Below, in pieces: positions 27,024-36,435 of a DNA stretch of 58,658 bases. The notes under the pieces are model-generated. The model was given only the letters and a program-made list of their open reading frames with translations, did not search any database and had not been told where the DNA came from. The stretch is from Marinosulfonomonas sp. GTDB taxonomy: Bacteria; Pseudomonadota; Alphaproteobacteria; Rhodobacterales; Rhodobacteraceae. The DNA lies in NCBI GenBank assembly GCA_015488685.1, contig WFNH01000099.1, forward strand, positions 1-58,658. The letters run 5' to 3'. The first letter of the stretch is position 1; the number at the start of each line of letters is the position of its first letter. The position numbers and the translations under genes are program-made.

Positions 27024-27641
27024 TTACGCCCCGTATCGCGCCATGAACGTTTCAACCGCGCCATTCAAAACCCGTTCGATTTCCGATTTGTCAAAGCTGC
27101 TTCCCATGCCGCACAACAAGCGGGGAAAAAACGAAGCCTTGCACAATTCGGCAAACTGGTCTGCGGCCAAGTCAAGATCATCAATTTTCAACTGGCCTTT
27201 GTCAATGGCCTCATGGAAGTACTCGACCAGTCGTTCGCGCACCAGTTGTGGGCCGGATTCGTAAAAATGCTTGCCTAATTCGGGGAAACGACCGGATTCA
27301 GCGGTGCATATGCGAAACATGCTCAGACCAAAATCCGAAATGAAAAACTCGATCATCCGCAAGCCTGCTTCGCGAAGAACCTCGTCTGGCATTGAATCGC
27401 TTGTTACCACCTCAAGTGCTGTGTCGGCCTGCCGGTGGCATTCGCATTTGGCGACCTCGGCGAACAACAGACGTTTGTCGGGGAAATAGCTGTATAGCGT
27501 TGCTTTGGATACGCCTGCTGTTTTGGCAATGTCGTCGACACTGGCCCCTTCGAACCCGTCTTTCATAAAAACCACACGCGCGCCTTCCAGAACCTGGTCG
27601 AATTTGCGGCCCTTTCTGATTTTATGTGCTGTGGCTGTCAT
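27024..27641 (-). CDS. TetR/AcrR-family regulator
   Basis: This 205-residue protein has a TetR helix-turn-helix at about 30-55 (DDIAKTAGVSKATLYSYFPDKRLLF) and a C-terminal domain of the AcrR-like type. ATG 27641 has CGGAGAACCAA upstream and is preferred to a TTG 24 bases earlier. It is divergent from mbfA, and a near-palindrome AACTGATCGGTT lies in the shared promoter region, so it probably regulates itself and perhaps mbfA. The ligand cannot be told from sequence. Confidence 0.88.
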   Translation of the reverse strand: MTATAHKIRKGRKFDQVLEGARVVFMKDGFEGASVDDIAKTAGVSKATLYSYFPDKRLLFAEVAKCECHRQADTALEVVTSDSMPDEVLREAGLRMIEFFISDFGLSMFRICTAESGRFPELGKHFYESGPQLVRERLVEYFHEAIDKGQLKIDDLDLAADQFAELCKASFFPRLLCGMGSSFDKSEIERVLNGAVETFMARYGA

Positions 27642-27675
27642 TTGGTTCTCCGTTGCTAGGGGCAACTATAAACTG

Positions 27676-27687
27676 AACTGATCGGTT
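27676..27687. promoter_or_regulatory. Candidate TetR operator
   Basis: AACTGATCGGTT is a near-palindrome around GATC with one mismatched pair, 35 bases before the TetR gene start and within the divergent region shared with mbfA. The repeated AACTGA at 27671 slightly extends it. It is the most likely autoregulatory site by position. Confidence 0.45.
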
Positions 27688-27738
27688 TACGCAATAAAAA
27701 GAACATTTTCGGCTTGCCTGAGTGCGCCAGCCTGCTAT

Positions 27739-27755
27739 TTTGGAATAATTCTAAA
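27739..27755. promoter_or_regulatory. Irr-type iron control element before mbfA
   Basis: TTTGGAATAATTCTAAA matches the palindromic Irr-box pattern TTTAGAA-N3-TTCTAAA with one change. It ends 15 bases before the mbfA ATG and just before its AAGGAG site, so bound Irr would repress. mbfA is a known Irr target in other alphaproteobacteria. Confidence 0.8.
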
Positions 27756-27770
27756 TTAAGGAGCCACCCA

Positions 27771-28748
27771 ATGATCCCCGGTGTCAGCAACCGCCGCCGA
27801 TTTTCCGACCTGAACGAACAGGAAATTTTAGCGCTCGCCATTTCGTCGGAAGAAGATGACGCACAAATCTATCGTGGTTATGCCGAACGCCTGCGGGCGG
27901 ATTTTCCCAATTCCGCCAAGGTGTTTGACGCCATGGCCGCCGAAGAGGACGAACACCGCCGCCGGTTGATCGAACTGCACAAGGAACGGTTTGGCGATGT
28001 TATTCCCCTGATCCGCCGCGAGCATGTCGCCGGATTTTATGCCCGCCGCCCGATCTGGTTGGTTGAAAATCTGGGGCTGGAGCGCATCCGCGAGGAAGTA
28101 GCGAAAATGGAGCAGGATGCCGAGGCATTCTATACCCGCGCCGCACAGCAAACCAAGGACGCCGCCACCCGCAAACTGTTGGGCGATCTGGCGGCGGATG
28201 AGGCAGGGCACAACGCCAAGGCCGCAACCCTGCAAGAGGAATTGCTGGGGGGGGACGAAAAGGAAAAAGAAAACTTCACTGCCCATCGCCAATTTGTGCT
28301 GACCTGGGTTCAACCGGGTCTTGCCGGTCTGATGGATGGCTCGGTTTCGACCCTTGCGCCAATCTTTGCCACCGCCTTTGCCACACATAATACCTGGACC
28401 ACCTTTCTGGTTGGCACCGCGGCATCAATCGGTGCCGGCATTTCGATGGGCTTTACCGAGGCCGCCTCGGATGACGGGGTTCTGTCGGGTCGTGGCTCGC
28501 CATTCAAACGGGGGGTTGCTTCGGGACTGATGACCACACTTGGCGGTTTGGGTCACGCCCTGCCCTATCTGATCGCCGATTTCTGGACCGCCACCCTCAT
28601 CGCCTTTGTCGTGGTGTTCTTTGAACTGTGGGCGATTGCCTGGATTCAGAACCGTTTTATGGACACCCCGTTCATGCGGGCCGCGTTTCAGGTTGTTCTG
28701 GGCGGCGCGCTGGTGTTTGCCACAGGCGTATTGATCGGCGCGGGTTAG
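27771..28748 (+). CDS. mbfA: Membrane-bound ferritin-like iron exporter MbfA
   Basis: This 325-residue protein has an N-terminal erythrin/ferritin-like diiron domain (about 12-160, with SSEEDD, AAEEDEH at 56-62 and AADEAGH at 141-147) and a C-terminal VIT1/CCC1-like membrane domain (about 178-325). MbfA exports iron and protects against iron and peroxide stress. ATG 27771 follows AAGGAG and sits just behind an Irr-type box. A run of eight G in the codons for LLGGDE is in frame. It starts a co-directional run of genes up to zapE. Confidence 0.93.
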   Translation: MIPGVSNRRRFSDLNEQEILALAISSEEDDAQIYRGYAERLRADFPNSAKVFDAMAAEEDEHRRRLIELHKERFGDVIPLIRREHVAGFYARRPIWLVENLGLERIREEVAKMEQDAEAFYTRAAQQTKDAATRKLLGDLAADEAGHNAKAATLQEELLGGDEKEKENFTAHRQFVLTWVQPGLAGLMDGSVSTLAPIFATAFATHNTWTTFLVGTAASIGAGISMGFTEAASDDGVLSGRGSPFKRGVASGLMTTLGGLGHALPYLIADFWTATLIAFVVVFFELWAIAWIQNRFMDTPFMRAAFQVVLGGALVFATGVLIGAG

Positions 28749-28752
28749 CGGC

Positions 28753-29223
28753 ATGTCAGCCATTTACATTGACGCCGACGCCTGCCCCGTCAAGGACGAG
28801 GCCGAACGTGTGGCAACCCGCCGTGGTCTGAAAATGTATGTCGTCTGTAACGGGGGGCTACGCCCCTCGGCCAATCCGCTGGTGGAAATGGTGTTCGTGC
28901 CGGACGGGCCGGATGTGGCCGATATGTGGATTGCCGAACGCGCCGGTCGCGGGGATGTTGTGGTGACGGGTGACATCCCGCTGGCCGCAAAATGCCTTGA
29001 AGCTGGTGCCCGCGTGATCCGCCATAATGGCGAGGTATTCACCCCCGCCAACATCGGCAACATTTTGGCCACCCGCGATCTGATGAGCGACCTTCGCGCC
29101 GCTGATCCGTTTCGTCAGGGTGGCGGCAAGCCCTTTACAAAGGCCGACCGGTCGCGTTTCCTTTCCTCGCTGGATACCGAATTGCAAAAAGCGATGAAAG
29201 AGGGTGCGGATGGGGCAGGTTAA
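28753..29223 (+). CDS. YaiI/YqxD family protein (UPF0178)
   Basis: This 156-residue protein starts [18 protein letters not shown] and contains [19 protein letters not shown], the hallmarks of UPF0178, a PIN-like fold family with acidic residues at the likely metal site. Its biological role is unknown; a nuclease activity is possible from the fold. It begins 4 bases after mbfA and overlaps the following HAD gene by 14 bases. Confidence 0.92.
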   Translation: MSAIYIDADACPVKDEAERVATRRGLKMYVVCNGGLRPSANPLVEMVFVPDGPDVADMWIAERAGRGDVVVTGDIPLAAKCLEAGARVIRHNGEVFTPANIGNILATRDLMSDLRAADPFRQGGGKPFTKADRSRFLSSLDTELQKAMKEGADGAG

Positions 29224-29836
29224 GGCTGTAATCTACGACATTGGTCAGGTGCTGATCGAATGGAACCCCGAACGGTTTTACGATGCTGCCATCGGGGCAG
29301 ACCGTCGCAAGGCGCTGTTTGCAGCGGTCGACCTATATGGGGTGAATGATCAGGTTGATCGTGGTGCGCCGTTTCGTGATTCCTTTTATGCGCTGGCCGA
29401 CAGGCACCCCGAATTTGGCGATGAAATCCGCATGTGGCATGACCGCTGGCTGGATATGGCCAGCCCCGAAATCCCGTGGTCCGTGGTCCTGATGCGCACC
29501 ATTCGGGCCAAAGGCATACCGGTGTTTGCCTTGTCGAATTTTGGTATCGAGCCATTCAAAACCGCGATGCAGCACTATTCGTTTTTCAATGAATTCGACC
29601 AGAAGTATGTGTCGGGGTATCTGCATATGATGAAGCCCGATAACGACATTTATGCGGCATTAGAGACGGGTTGCGGCCTGCCCCCCGAAGCCCTGCTGTT
29701 CACTGATGACCGTCCCGAAAACATCGATACCGCCGCAAAACGCGGCTGGGGTGCGCATCTGTTTGAAGGACCGGAAGGCTGGGCGCGGGCGCTGGTTGAA
29801 CACGGGGTATTATCAGAGCAAGAGGCCGGGTTATGA
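29210..29836 (+). CDS. HAD-family hydrolase
   Basis: This 208-residue protein fits HAD subfamily IA with a helical cap. Motif I is [12 protein letters not shown], in which the usual second Asp is Gly, as in YihX-like proteins. Motif II is ALSNF, the Lys is in MMKPD and motif IV is [10 protein letters not shown]. It probably dephosphorylates a small metabolite, unidentified. A GTG six bases earlier is an alternative start. The stop overlaps the next gene by 4 bases. Confidence 0.88.
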   Translation: MGQVKAVIYDIGQVLIEWNPERFYDAAIGADRRKALFAAVDLYGVNDQVDRGAPFRDSFYALADRHPEFGDEIRMWHDRWLDMASPEIPWSVVLMRTIRAKGIPVFALSNFGIEPFKTAMQHYSFFNEFDQKYVSGYLHMMKPDNDIYAALETGCGLPPEALLFTDDRPENIDTAAKRGWGAHLFEGPEGWARALVEHGVLSEQEAGL

Positions 29837-30753
29837 CATTTGAAATTATCGGATTTGACGAAGGGCAGGCGCTGCTGGACTGGAACGATCTGGGCGCGGC
29901 TTTGGTCAAGGCGCACAGTCTGCCAAAGGCCGAAATCGCCGATACGCTGCTCTATCGTGGAAAAGATACACTGCTATCACGGGCAGCGTGGATCGATGGG
30001 CTGGGGCTGGCGACCAAGGCGGCGACGATCTTTCCCGACAATCCGGCACAGGACAAACCGGTAGTCAACGGGGCTGTGAACTTGTTTTCCGACGACACCG
30101 GCGAATTGGAAGCCCTGATTGATTTTCATCTGGTGACCAAATGGAAAACGGCGGGCGACAGCCTGCTTGCCGCCAAACATCTGGCCCGCCCCGACAGCCG
30201 CAATATCCTGATTATAGGGGCCGGCACCGTAGGCCGCTCCTTGCGCGAAGCCTATGGCGCAGGTTTCCCCGATGCCGGTTTTACCGTCTGGAACCGCACC
30301 CCTGAAAATGCACAAAAACTGGCGGCAGAATATCCCGATACCCGCGCCGTGGAAGACCTTGAGGCAGCGGTCAGGGCTGCGGATATTGTCACCTCGGCCA
30401 CGATGGCAACCGAACCGCTGATTATGGGCGACTGGCTGCAGGCGGGGCAGCACATCGACCTGATCGGCGCCTATCGCCCCGACATGCGCGAGGCTGATGA
30501 TAATGCCATCCGGCGGGCGCGGCTGTTTGTGGACAGCCGCGACACAACGATAGATCATATTGGCGAATTGATGATGCCGATTGCCAGCGGCGCGATATCA
30601 CACAGTGATGTGATTGCAGATTTCTATGACTTGGCAACGGGCGCATTTGCGCGCAATGATGATAGCGAGATTACATTGTTCAAAAACGGCGGCGGGGCAC
30701 ATCTGGATTTGATGGTCAGCCGTTATATTCTGGATGCCTGGAGGGGCCTGTGA
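29833..30753 (+). CDS. Ornithine cyclodeaminase / mu-crystallin family protein
   Basis: This 306-residue protein has the family N-terminal dimerisation part (about 1-115, including KAATIFPDNP and VNLF) and a Rossmann NAD(P)-binding site GAGTVG at 129-134. Members include ornithine cyclodeaminase, alanine dehydrogenase and imine reductases, so the reaction is not determined. It overlaps the HAD gene by 4 bases and is 82 bases before the alpha/beta hydrolase gene. Confidence 0.88.
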   Translation: MTFEIIGFDEGQALLDWNDLGAALVKAHSLPKAEIADTLLYRGKDTLLSRAAWIDGLGLATKAATIFPDNPAQDKPVVNGAVNLFSDDTGELEALIDFHLVTKWKTAGDSLLAAKHLARPDSRNILIIGAGTVGRSLREAYGAGFPDAGFTVWNRTPENAQKLAAEYPDTRAVEDLEAAVRAADIVTSATMATEPLIMGDWLQAGQHIDLIGAYRPDMREADDNAIRRARLFVDSRDTTIDHIGELMMPIASGAISHSDVIADFYDLATGAFARNDDSEITLFKNGGGAHLDLMVSRYILDAWRGL

Positions 30754-30835
30754 ATACAGACAAACAGATTGCCAATTTTCAGATCAAAAAGCAACGCCTG
30801 CGCGAATACTGGTTTCCGGTAATTTGGGGGCAATC

Positions 30836-31765
30836 ATGATACTGTGGTGGATACTGTTAGCTATCTTGGCGGTTTATTTTGTACCTCTGGCGATTGCACG
30901 CCACCGCAGGCGCCCGATGAACAAAGCAGCACGGGCCGAGGCACCGGGCAAGTTTGCCAATTTGCCAAGCGGCAGAACCTACTATGAATGGCATGGCCCG
31001 CTGAAGGGCCCGATCGCCGTTTGCATCCACGGGCTGACAACCCCCAGCTATGTCTGGCGCGCTGTGGAAAACGGGTTGAATATGATGGATTACCGTGTGC
31101 TGACTTATGACCTGTATGGACGCGGCTTTTCCGGGTGCGCGCTGGGGCGTCAGAATGCAAAATTCTTTGTGACCCAGCTGGAAGAGCTGTTGGAAGATCA
31201 GGGCATTGATGGCGGCATCATGTTGCTGGGGTATTCGATGGGCGGCGCAATTGCGACCTGTTACGCTGCAAAACACCCCGACATGCTGGAACGGCTAATC
31301 CTGATTGCACCGTCTGGGTTAGGTATCAATTCGAACAAGCTTCAGGATTTCATTATCAAAACCCCCGTGATCGGTGACTGGATTATGCGGGTGTATGGTG
31401 GCCATATGATCCGCAAGGCGGTTAAGGCGGAATCATCCATCCCCTCGGAAGTTCCCGATATTTACGCCCGCCAGATTGCCGAAACCCGTGTGCGGGGTTT
31501 CCTGCCGGCGGTGCTGTCCAGCCTACGCAATATCCTGTCAAAACCGCTTGATGAAGAGCACCGCAAGATTGCAAAAACCGGCCTGCCCGTTGCCGCCATC
31601 TGGGGCGAAGAGGACAAGGTTATCCCGCTAAGCGGCCTTGGAAAACTGACAAAGCTAAATCGCAATGTGCGTCAAACAATGGTCAAGGGGGCGACGCATT
31701 CTTTGACTTACACTTATCCGAAAGATGTGATCAAAGCGATTCAGGAATTCCTGCGCGAAGTTTAG
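30836..31765 (+). CDS. Membrane-anchored alpha/beta hydrolase
   Basis: This 309-residue protein has an N-terminal transmembrane helix (about 2-20) and an alpha/beta hydrolase fold with oxyanion region CIHGLTTPS and nucleophile elbow GYSMGG (Ser134). The likely acid lies in WGEEDKVIP and the histidine in GATHSLT. It is an esterase, lipase or peptidase of unknown substrate. The longest frame begins 34 codons earlier, overlapping the previous gene; MILWWILLAIL gives a clean start after GGGGGCAATC. Confidence 0.88.
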   Translation: MILWWILLAILAVYFVPLAIARHRRRPMNKAARAEAPGKFANLPSGRTYYEWHGPLKGPIAVCIHGLTTPSYVWRAVENGLNMMDYRVLTYDLYGRGFSGCALGRQNAKFFVTQLEELLEDQGIDGGIMLLGYSMGGAIATCYAAKHPDMLERLILIAPSGLGINSNKLQDFIIKTPVIGDWIMRVYGGHMIRKAVKAESSIPSEVPDIYARQIAETRVRGFLPAVLSSLRNILSKPLDEEHRKIAKTGLPVAAIWGEEDKVIPLSGLGKLTKLNRNVRQTMVKGATHSLTYTYPKDVIKAIQEFLREV

Positions 31766-31768
31766 TCT

Positions 31769-32854
31769 ATGTCCGAAACCCTGCAACAGATATACGCCCG
31801 ATTGGTGGCTGAAGGAAAGTTGACGGCCGATCCGGCGCAACAGGCTGTATTGCCGGTGCTGCAAGATATTCGCAACCATCTTGAACGCACCACGATCCAA
31901 AAACGCGGTATTCTGGGGGGGCTGTTTCACAAACCGGATGAGGTGCCTCAGGGCCTGTATATGTGGGGTGGCGTCGGGCGTGGAAAATCCATGCTGATGG
32001 ATTTGTTTGTCGATAATTTGGCCATCACAGAAAAACGCCGCGTGCATTTCCATGCGTTCATGCAGGAAATTCACGAGGGTATGAATGCCGCCCGAAAACG
32101 CGGGGTGGACGATGCGATTGCGCCTGTGGCCGAAGGAATTGCCAAACAGGTGCGCCTGCTGGCCTTTGACGAAATGCAGATCAGCGACATTGCCGATGCG
32201 ATGATTGTTGGCCGCCTGTTTGAAGCGTTGTTTGTCGCAGGCGTGGTGGTGGTCACCACGTCAAACCGCCCGCCCGACGATCTGTACAAAGACGGGTTGA
32301 ACCGGCAGCTATTCATACCCTTCATCGAGCTGATCAAAAAGCAAATGGTGGTGCATGAACTGGCCAGCCCCGTGGATTACCGGCAGGACCGTCTGGGCGG
32401 GGTGCGCAGCTATTTCGTGCTGCGCGGACCCAAGGCGCGCTCGGCGCTGGATACGGTCTGGAAAGAATTGACCGGCGGGGCCAAAGGCGAACCGCTGACC
32501 CTGCGGGTAAAAGGGCGCGATGTGGTGTTGCCGAGGTTTCACAACGGGGTGGCGCGGGCAACGTTCTTTGATCTGTGCGGCACCCCCTTGGGTGCGGTGG
32601 ATTATCTGGCGATATGCGATGTGGCGCGGGTGCTGTTACTGGATGGTATCCCGTTGTTGTCGCGCAGCAATTTCAACGAGGCAAAGCGGTTTGTCACCCT
32701 GATCGACACGTTATACGAAGCCCATGTGAGACTGATCTGCACAGCGGCAGCCCTGCCGGAAATGCTGTATGTGGAAGGCGACGGCGCGTTCGAGTTTGAA
32801 CGCACGGCCAGCCGTTTGCGTGAAATGATGGGGGCTGAGTGGGCCGAAGGCTAA
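31769..32854 (+). CDS. zapE: Cell division protein ZapE (AFG1-family ATPase)
   Basis: This 361-residue P-loop ATPase has Walker A GGVGRGKS at 67-74, Walker B LLAFDEMQ, and the AFG1 features FHAFMQEIHEGM and VVVTTSNRPPDDLYKDGLNR. In E. coli ZapE acts at the constricting Z-ring; the eukaryotic relative LACE1 works in mitochondrial protein turnover. It starts 3 bases after the hydrolase gene. The gene is followed by hairpins and a roseobacter-type intergenic repeat. Confidence 0.93.
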   Translation: MSETLQQIYARLVAEGKLTADPAQQAVLPVLQDIRNHLERTTIQKRGILGGLFHKPDEVPQGLYMWGGVGRGKSMLMDLFVDNLAITEKRRVHFHAFMQEIHEGMNAARKRGVDDAIAPVAEGIAKQVRLLAFDEMQISDIADAMIVGRLFEALFVAGVVVVTTSNRPPDDLYKDGLNRQLFIPFIELIKKQMVVHELASPVDYRQDRLGGVRSYFVLRGPKARSALDTVWKELTGGAKGEPLTLRVKGRDVVLPRFHNGVARATFFDLCGTPLGAVDYLAICDVARVLLLDGIPLLSRSNFNEAKRFVTLIDTLYEAHVRLICTAAALPEMLYVEGDGAFEFERTASRLREMMGAEWAEG

Positions 32855-32900
32855 GCGTGGTTTAACAAAATGGAGGCCCTGCGGGCCGCTCTTTTGGGTT

Positions 32901-32952
32901 GCGCCCTAACGGGCGCGATGCCTCCGGCGGAGGTATTTGTGGAAAGAAGAAG
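32901..32952 (+). repeat. Intergenic hairpins plus dispersed repeat, copy 1
   Basis: A hairpin GCGCCC-TAAC-GGGCGC (32901-32916) is followed by ATGCCTCCGGCGGAGGTATT (from 32918) and TGTGGAAAGAAGAAG, which itself folds as CCTCC-GGC-GGAGG. The 35-base second part matches 48237-48271 in 30 positions. It sits between convergent zapE and folC and may act as a transcription end for zapE. Confidence 0.75.
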
Positions 32953-32955
32953 AGG

Positions 32956-34230
32956 CTAGCCGTTTTCCCGCAGAACAACCCCCGCCAGATAGAGCGACCC
33001 GCAGATCAGGATACGGGCGTTCGGGTCTGTCTGGATGATGTCGGCAATGGCGGATTGCACGTTGTCAGCAATATGCGTTTCCATACCCACCTGCTTTGCC
33101 GCTTTGGCGGTTTCGGCGGCGGGCAGGGTTGCGGCCTCGCCGGGGATAGAGACTGCGTGCAGGGATTTGGCATGTTGTGCCAGCGGGTGCAAATACTCGG
33201 TGATGTCTTTGGTGTTCAGCATACCGCAGATCAGGTGCAGCGGGCGGGTTGGCAGGCGGGTCAGGGCCTCGGACAGGGCATGTCCGGCGGCGGGGTTGTG
33301 GCCGCCATCCAGCCAGAGTTCGGCTGTGTCAGCGGCGCCCACCAGCGGGCCGTGATGCAGGCGTTGCAGGCGGGCGGGCCATTTGGCGTTCGTCACGGCG
33401 GCCTCGCAGGCCGTTTCGTCAAAACCCAACTGGCGTAGGGCGGCGATGGCGATACCGGCGTTCTGGATCTGGTGCGCGCCGATCAGGGCGGGAAGGGGCA
33501 GGTCCAGCAGGCCGGTTTCATCCTGATAGATCAAACGACCGCGTTCTTCCCAGACGTGCCAGTGCTGGCCATGCACCACCAGCGGCGCGCCAAGGCGGTT
33601 GGCGGTGGCCTCGATCACCTCTAATGCCTCGTCCGGTTGCGGTCCGACAATGCAGGGCACACTGCGTTTTATGATGCCCGCCTTTTCACCCGCAATTTGG
33701 GCAAGGGTATCGCCCAGAAACTGGGTGTGGTCGATGGACACCGGTGTGATCACCGTCAACGCGGGTTTATCCACCACGTTGGTTGCGTCCATCTTGCCGC
33801 CAAGACCGACTTCGAGCAGGGTATAATCGGCAGATGTTTCGGCAAAAGCCAGCAGGGCAGCGGCGGTGGTGATTTCGAAATAAGTGATCGTGTTGCCGTT
33901 GTTGGCTGTGTAACAACGGTCCAGCAGATCGGTCAGCGCCGGTTCGGATATATGCTCCCCCGCCAGCGTGATGCGTTCATGGAACCGTGCCAGATGCGGC
34001 GAGATGTAAGCGTGAACCGATTTCCCCGCGCCTTCCAGACCGGCCCGGATCATCGCTTGTGTTGACCCTTTGCCATTGGTGCCAGCGATATGGATCACGG
34101 GGGGCAATTTGCGTTCGGGGTGGCCAAGGGTGGCCAGCAGCGGGTCAATACGGTCAAAGGTCAGGTCGATGACCTTGGGGTGCAGCGTCATCATCCGCTC
34201 AAGGATGATGTCCGAGGCCGGCGTGCTCAC
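32956..34230 (-). CDS. folC: Dihydrofolate synthase / folylpolyglutamate synthase
   Basis: This 424-residue Mur-ligase-family protein has the P-loop [11 protein letters not shown] (50-56 core), the folate-binding [13 protein letters not shown] and the [12 protein letters not shown] segment. It adds glutamate to dihydropteroate and then to tetrahydrofolate. The start overlaps the accD stop by 4 bases (ATGA), a common accD-folC arrangement in bacteria. Confidence 0.96.
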   Translation of the reverse strand: MSTPASDIILERMMTLHPKVIDLTFDRIDPLLATLGHPERKLPPVIHIAGTNGKGSTQAMIRAGLEGAGKSVHAYISPHLARFHERITLAGEHISEPALTDLLDRCYTANNGNTITYFEITTAAALLAFAETSADYTLLEVGLGGKMDATNVVDKPALTVITPVSIDHTQFLGDTLAQIAGEKAGIIKRSVPCIVGPQPDEALEVIEATANRLGAPLVVHGQHWHVWEERGRLIYQDETGLLDLPLPALIGAHQIQNAGIAIAALRQLGFDETACEAAVTNAKWPARLQRLHHGPLVGAADTAELWLDGGHNPAAGHALSEALTRLPTRPLHLICGMLNTKDITEYLHPLAQHAKSLHAVSIPGEAATLPAAETAKAAKQVGMETHIADNVQSAIADIIQTDPNARILICGSLYLAGVVLRENG

Positions 34231-35150
34231 TTTTCTTCCGCAGGTTGGTCGGGGGTTTCGGCGGCTTCCTTGGGAGCGGGCAGATCGCCCATCACTGGCG
34301 GGCTCATCCCCATCAGCATCCGCACGATGGTGACCAGTTCGTCGCGCATATCCTTGCGGTGGGTCACGCGGTCCAGCATGCCGTGGTCCAGCAGGTATTC
34401 CGACCGCTGGAACCCTTCGGGCAGTTTTTCACCGATGGTCTGTTCAATCACCCGCGCACCGGCAAAACCGATCAGGGCGTTTGGCTCGGCAATCTGCACA
34501 TCGCCCAGCATCGCGTAGGACGCGGTAACCCCGCCGGTGGTCGGATGGGTCAGCACGACGATATAGGGCAGGCCGGCCTCGCGCAGCATTTGCACGGCAA
34601 CCGTGGTGCGGGGCATTTGCATCAGGGAAAGGATACCCTCTTGCATCCGCGCGCCGCCAGCAGCGGAAAACAGGATAAAGGGGCGCTTGGTGGCCACGGC
34701 ACGTTCGGCGGCGGCGATGATGGCGTTGCCGACATACATGCCCATCGAGCCACCCATAAAGCTGAAATCCTGTGCTGCGGCGATGATCGGGGTGCGGCCG
34801 ATCTCGCCTTCGACCACTAGAATTGCGTCCTTTTCGCCGGTCTTTTTCTGCGCGGCCTTGATGCGTTCGGGATATTTCTTTTGATCCTTGAACGTCAGCG
34901 GGTCCAGCGGCACATCCGGCACTTCGATTTCGGTAAAAATTCCGCCGTCAAACAGATGCTCGAACCGTTCACGCGGCGTGATCAGCATATGATGGCCACA
35001 TTCGCCACATACCTGCTGGTTTTCCTTCAGTTCGCGGTGAAATAGCATGGTGCCGCACTCGGGGCATTTGGTCCACAGGTTGTCCGGCGTTTCGCGACGC
35101 GAAAACAGCGAGTTGATCGTGGGGCGAACGTAGTTGTTGATCCAGTTCAT
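34227..35150 (-). CDS. accD: Acetyl-CoA carboxylase carboxyltransferase subunit beta
   Basis: This 307-residue protein has an N-terminal zinc ribbon (Cys29, Cys32, Cys48, Cys51 in CPECG and CGECG) and the carboxyltransferase crotonase-like core with [14 protein letters not shown] and [11 protein letters not shown]. With AccA it transfers the carboxyl group from biotin to acetyl-CoA, the first step of fatty acid synthesis. It lies between the CPBP gene and folC on the same strand. Confidence 0.97.
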   Translation of the reverse strand: MNWINNYVRPTINSLFSRRETPDNLWTKCPECGTMLFHRELKENQQVCGECGHHMLITPRERFEHLFDGGIFTEIEVPDVPLDPLTFKDQKKYPERIKAAQKKTGEKDAILVVEGEIGRTPIIAAAQDFSFMGGSMGMYVGNAIIAAAERAVATKRPFILFSAAGGARMQEGILSLMQMPRTTVAVQMLREAGLPYIVVLTHPTTGGVTASYAMLGDVQIAEPNALIGFAGARVIEQTIGEKLPEGFQRSEYLLDHGMLDRVTHRKDMRDELVTIVRMLMGMSPPVMGDLPAPKEAAETPDQPAEEK

Positions 35151-35215
35151 CGGGTCGGCACCTATGCAGTGTTTTTGTTAACTTCCGAGATAAGCTGCGT
35201 TTGGGGAAATTGCAA

Positions 35216-36097
35216 TCAACGGTCAAGTGCAATGCGCAAAATCCGCCAGATAACCAGCAACAAAAGCAGATCCATGCCCAGCGCCAAAGGCAGTTCTGCC
35301 GTATCTGCCTTGTCAAACGGTGTCACATACAGGGCCAGCCCCGTGATGGTATCCTGCACCGATACAAACAGTATCGCAAAGATGTTGTTGGCGAAATGCA
35401 GGCCAATCGCGGCCCCCAAACTGCCGGTTCGTTGCACCAGATCCGAAGCAATCAGAGCCATAGTAAAGGTCACCCCGATCACCAGCCATTTATTGCTGCC
35501 CATCGCCGGATCCCAATGCAGCGCGGCGAACAGGGCGGCGGGCAGGATCATCCAGACAATTGGCGATTTGAACCGCGCGGCCAGTTGTTGTTGCAGATAG
35601 CCGCGAAAGATCAGCTCCTCGGCGCTGGTCTGGATCAGGATCAGCGGGATGGCATAGGGTAGATAGCCCAGCCATTCCTCCAGCGGCAGGTTAGGCTGCA
35701 CGGGCTGGAACCACAGCATAACCGCGCTATAGACGGCCATGATCAGCAGCACCGTGATGGTCGCCGTCAGAAAGCCGCGGATGGTTACATCCAATGGTCC
35801 GAACAAAGTGCCCGGCCCGCGCATGTGGCAGGCAGGTGCAGCGATGATCGGGCCCAGCGCCATGCCGGTAAAGGTAAACAGCATGATCAGGGTCGGCACC
35901 GCGCCTTGCACCGTCAGCACCGCGTTGGCCCAGCGCAAAGACCCCATCGGAAAGGTGGCGATAACCCCTGCCCATAACACCAGCGCGATGAACCCGAAGT
36001 AAACAAACAGGATCAGCAGGATGCCAAGCCCCAGCCGCCAGATTTGCGGATACAGGCGGGCGGGGGCGATGTAGGCGTTGAATTCGGGTGTGCGCAT
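35216..36097 (-). CDS. CPBP-family intramembrane metalloprotease
   Basis: This 293-residue protein has about eight hydrophobic helices. The CPBP (CAAX protease and bacteriocin-processing) motifs are EELIFRG (Glu160, Glu161, Arg165), His194 in AALHWD and His234 in GLHFANN. The family cleaves or processes membrane substrates; the target here is unknown. The longest frame adds about 74 residues without hydrophobic sense; the ATG at 36097 is used although its ribosome site is weak. Likely co-transcribed with accD-folC, 65 bases away. Confidence 0.88.
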   Translation of the reverse strand: MRTPEFNAYIAPARLYPQIWRLGLGILLILFVYFGFIALVLWAGVIATFPMGSLRWANAVLTVQGAVPTLIMLFTFTGMALGPIIAAPACHMRGPGTLFGPLDVTIRGFLTATITVLLIMAVYSAVMLWFQPVQPNLPLEEWLGYLPYAIPLILIQTSAEELIFRGYLQQQLAARFKSPIVWMILPAALFAALHWDPAMGSNKWLVIGVTFTMALIASDLVQRTGSLGAAIGLHFANNIFAILFVSVQDTITGLALYVTPFDKADTAELPLALGMDLLLLLVIWRILRIALDR

Positions 36098-36173
36098 GAG
36101 GGAACAGCATTCAGCAATGTTTGGGGTTGTGCAAGGTGGAAATGTGGTCAAACTGCGTTTCAGGAGGCCCCAT

Positions 36174-36422
36174 ATGTTAGTAAAAGAACTCTTCCCCGTT
36201 GCCCAAATCCGCGTGCCGGTCAAACGCGCCAAAACGCTTGATGCCGCCAAGGTGCAGGAAATCGCCGAAAGCATGTTGGAAGAGGGGCAGACCACACCCA
36301 TTCGGGTGCGCAAATCCAAGGACGGCTATGTGCTGATCGAAGGGCTGCACCGGCTGGAGGCGCTAAAGGCGCTGGGAGAGGAAACGGTCGAGGGGTATCT
36401 GGTGAGGGCGGTGCTGCATTGA
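36174..36422 (+). CDS. Small ParB N-terminal domain-like protein
   Basis: The 82-residue product matches only the ParB/sulfiredoxin-type N-terminal fold: VAQIRVPVKRAKTLDAAKVQ, SMLEEGQTTPIRVRKS, then YVLIEGLHRLEALKALGEE, where GLHRLEA corresponds to the ParB nucleotide-binding GxxRxxA segment. No helix-turn-helix or dimer domain follows, so it is not a partition protein. ATG 36174 follows AGGAGGCCCCAT and is clearly better than an in-frame ATG at 36078. Such stand-alone domains may bind or hydrolyse CTP, which is inferred. Its final 105 bases are repeated at 36882. Confidence 0.8.
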   Translation: MLVKELFPVAQIRVPVKRAKTLDAAKVQEIAESMLEEGQTTPIRVRKSKDGYVLIEGLHRLEALKALGEETVEGYLVRAVLH

Positions 36423-36428
36423 GGGAGG
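36324..36428 (+). repeat. Direct repeat, copy 1 (3' end of the ParB-like gene)
   Basis: This 105-base segment contains the last 33 codons and the stop of the ParB-like gene plus GGGAGG. It recurs at 36882-36986 with seven substitutions by eye (about 93 percent identity). The unit spacing is 558 bases. Confidence 0.9.
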
Positions 36429-36435
36429 GGAATTG

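Noticed and set aside
28246-28256. Run of eight G in mbfA as a possible phase-variation tract
   Set aside because: The tract encodes in-frame LLGGDE, which fits the protein; one short homopolymer gives no evidence of slippage.
36078-36173. Upstream extension of the ParB-like protein
   Set aside because: The in-frame ATG at 36078 lies within the start region of the divergent CPBP gene, and the extension is unlike the family; AGGAGG before 36174 decides the start.
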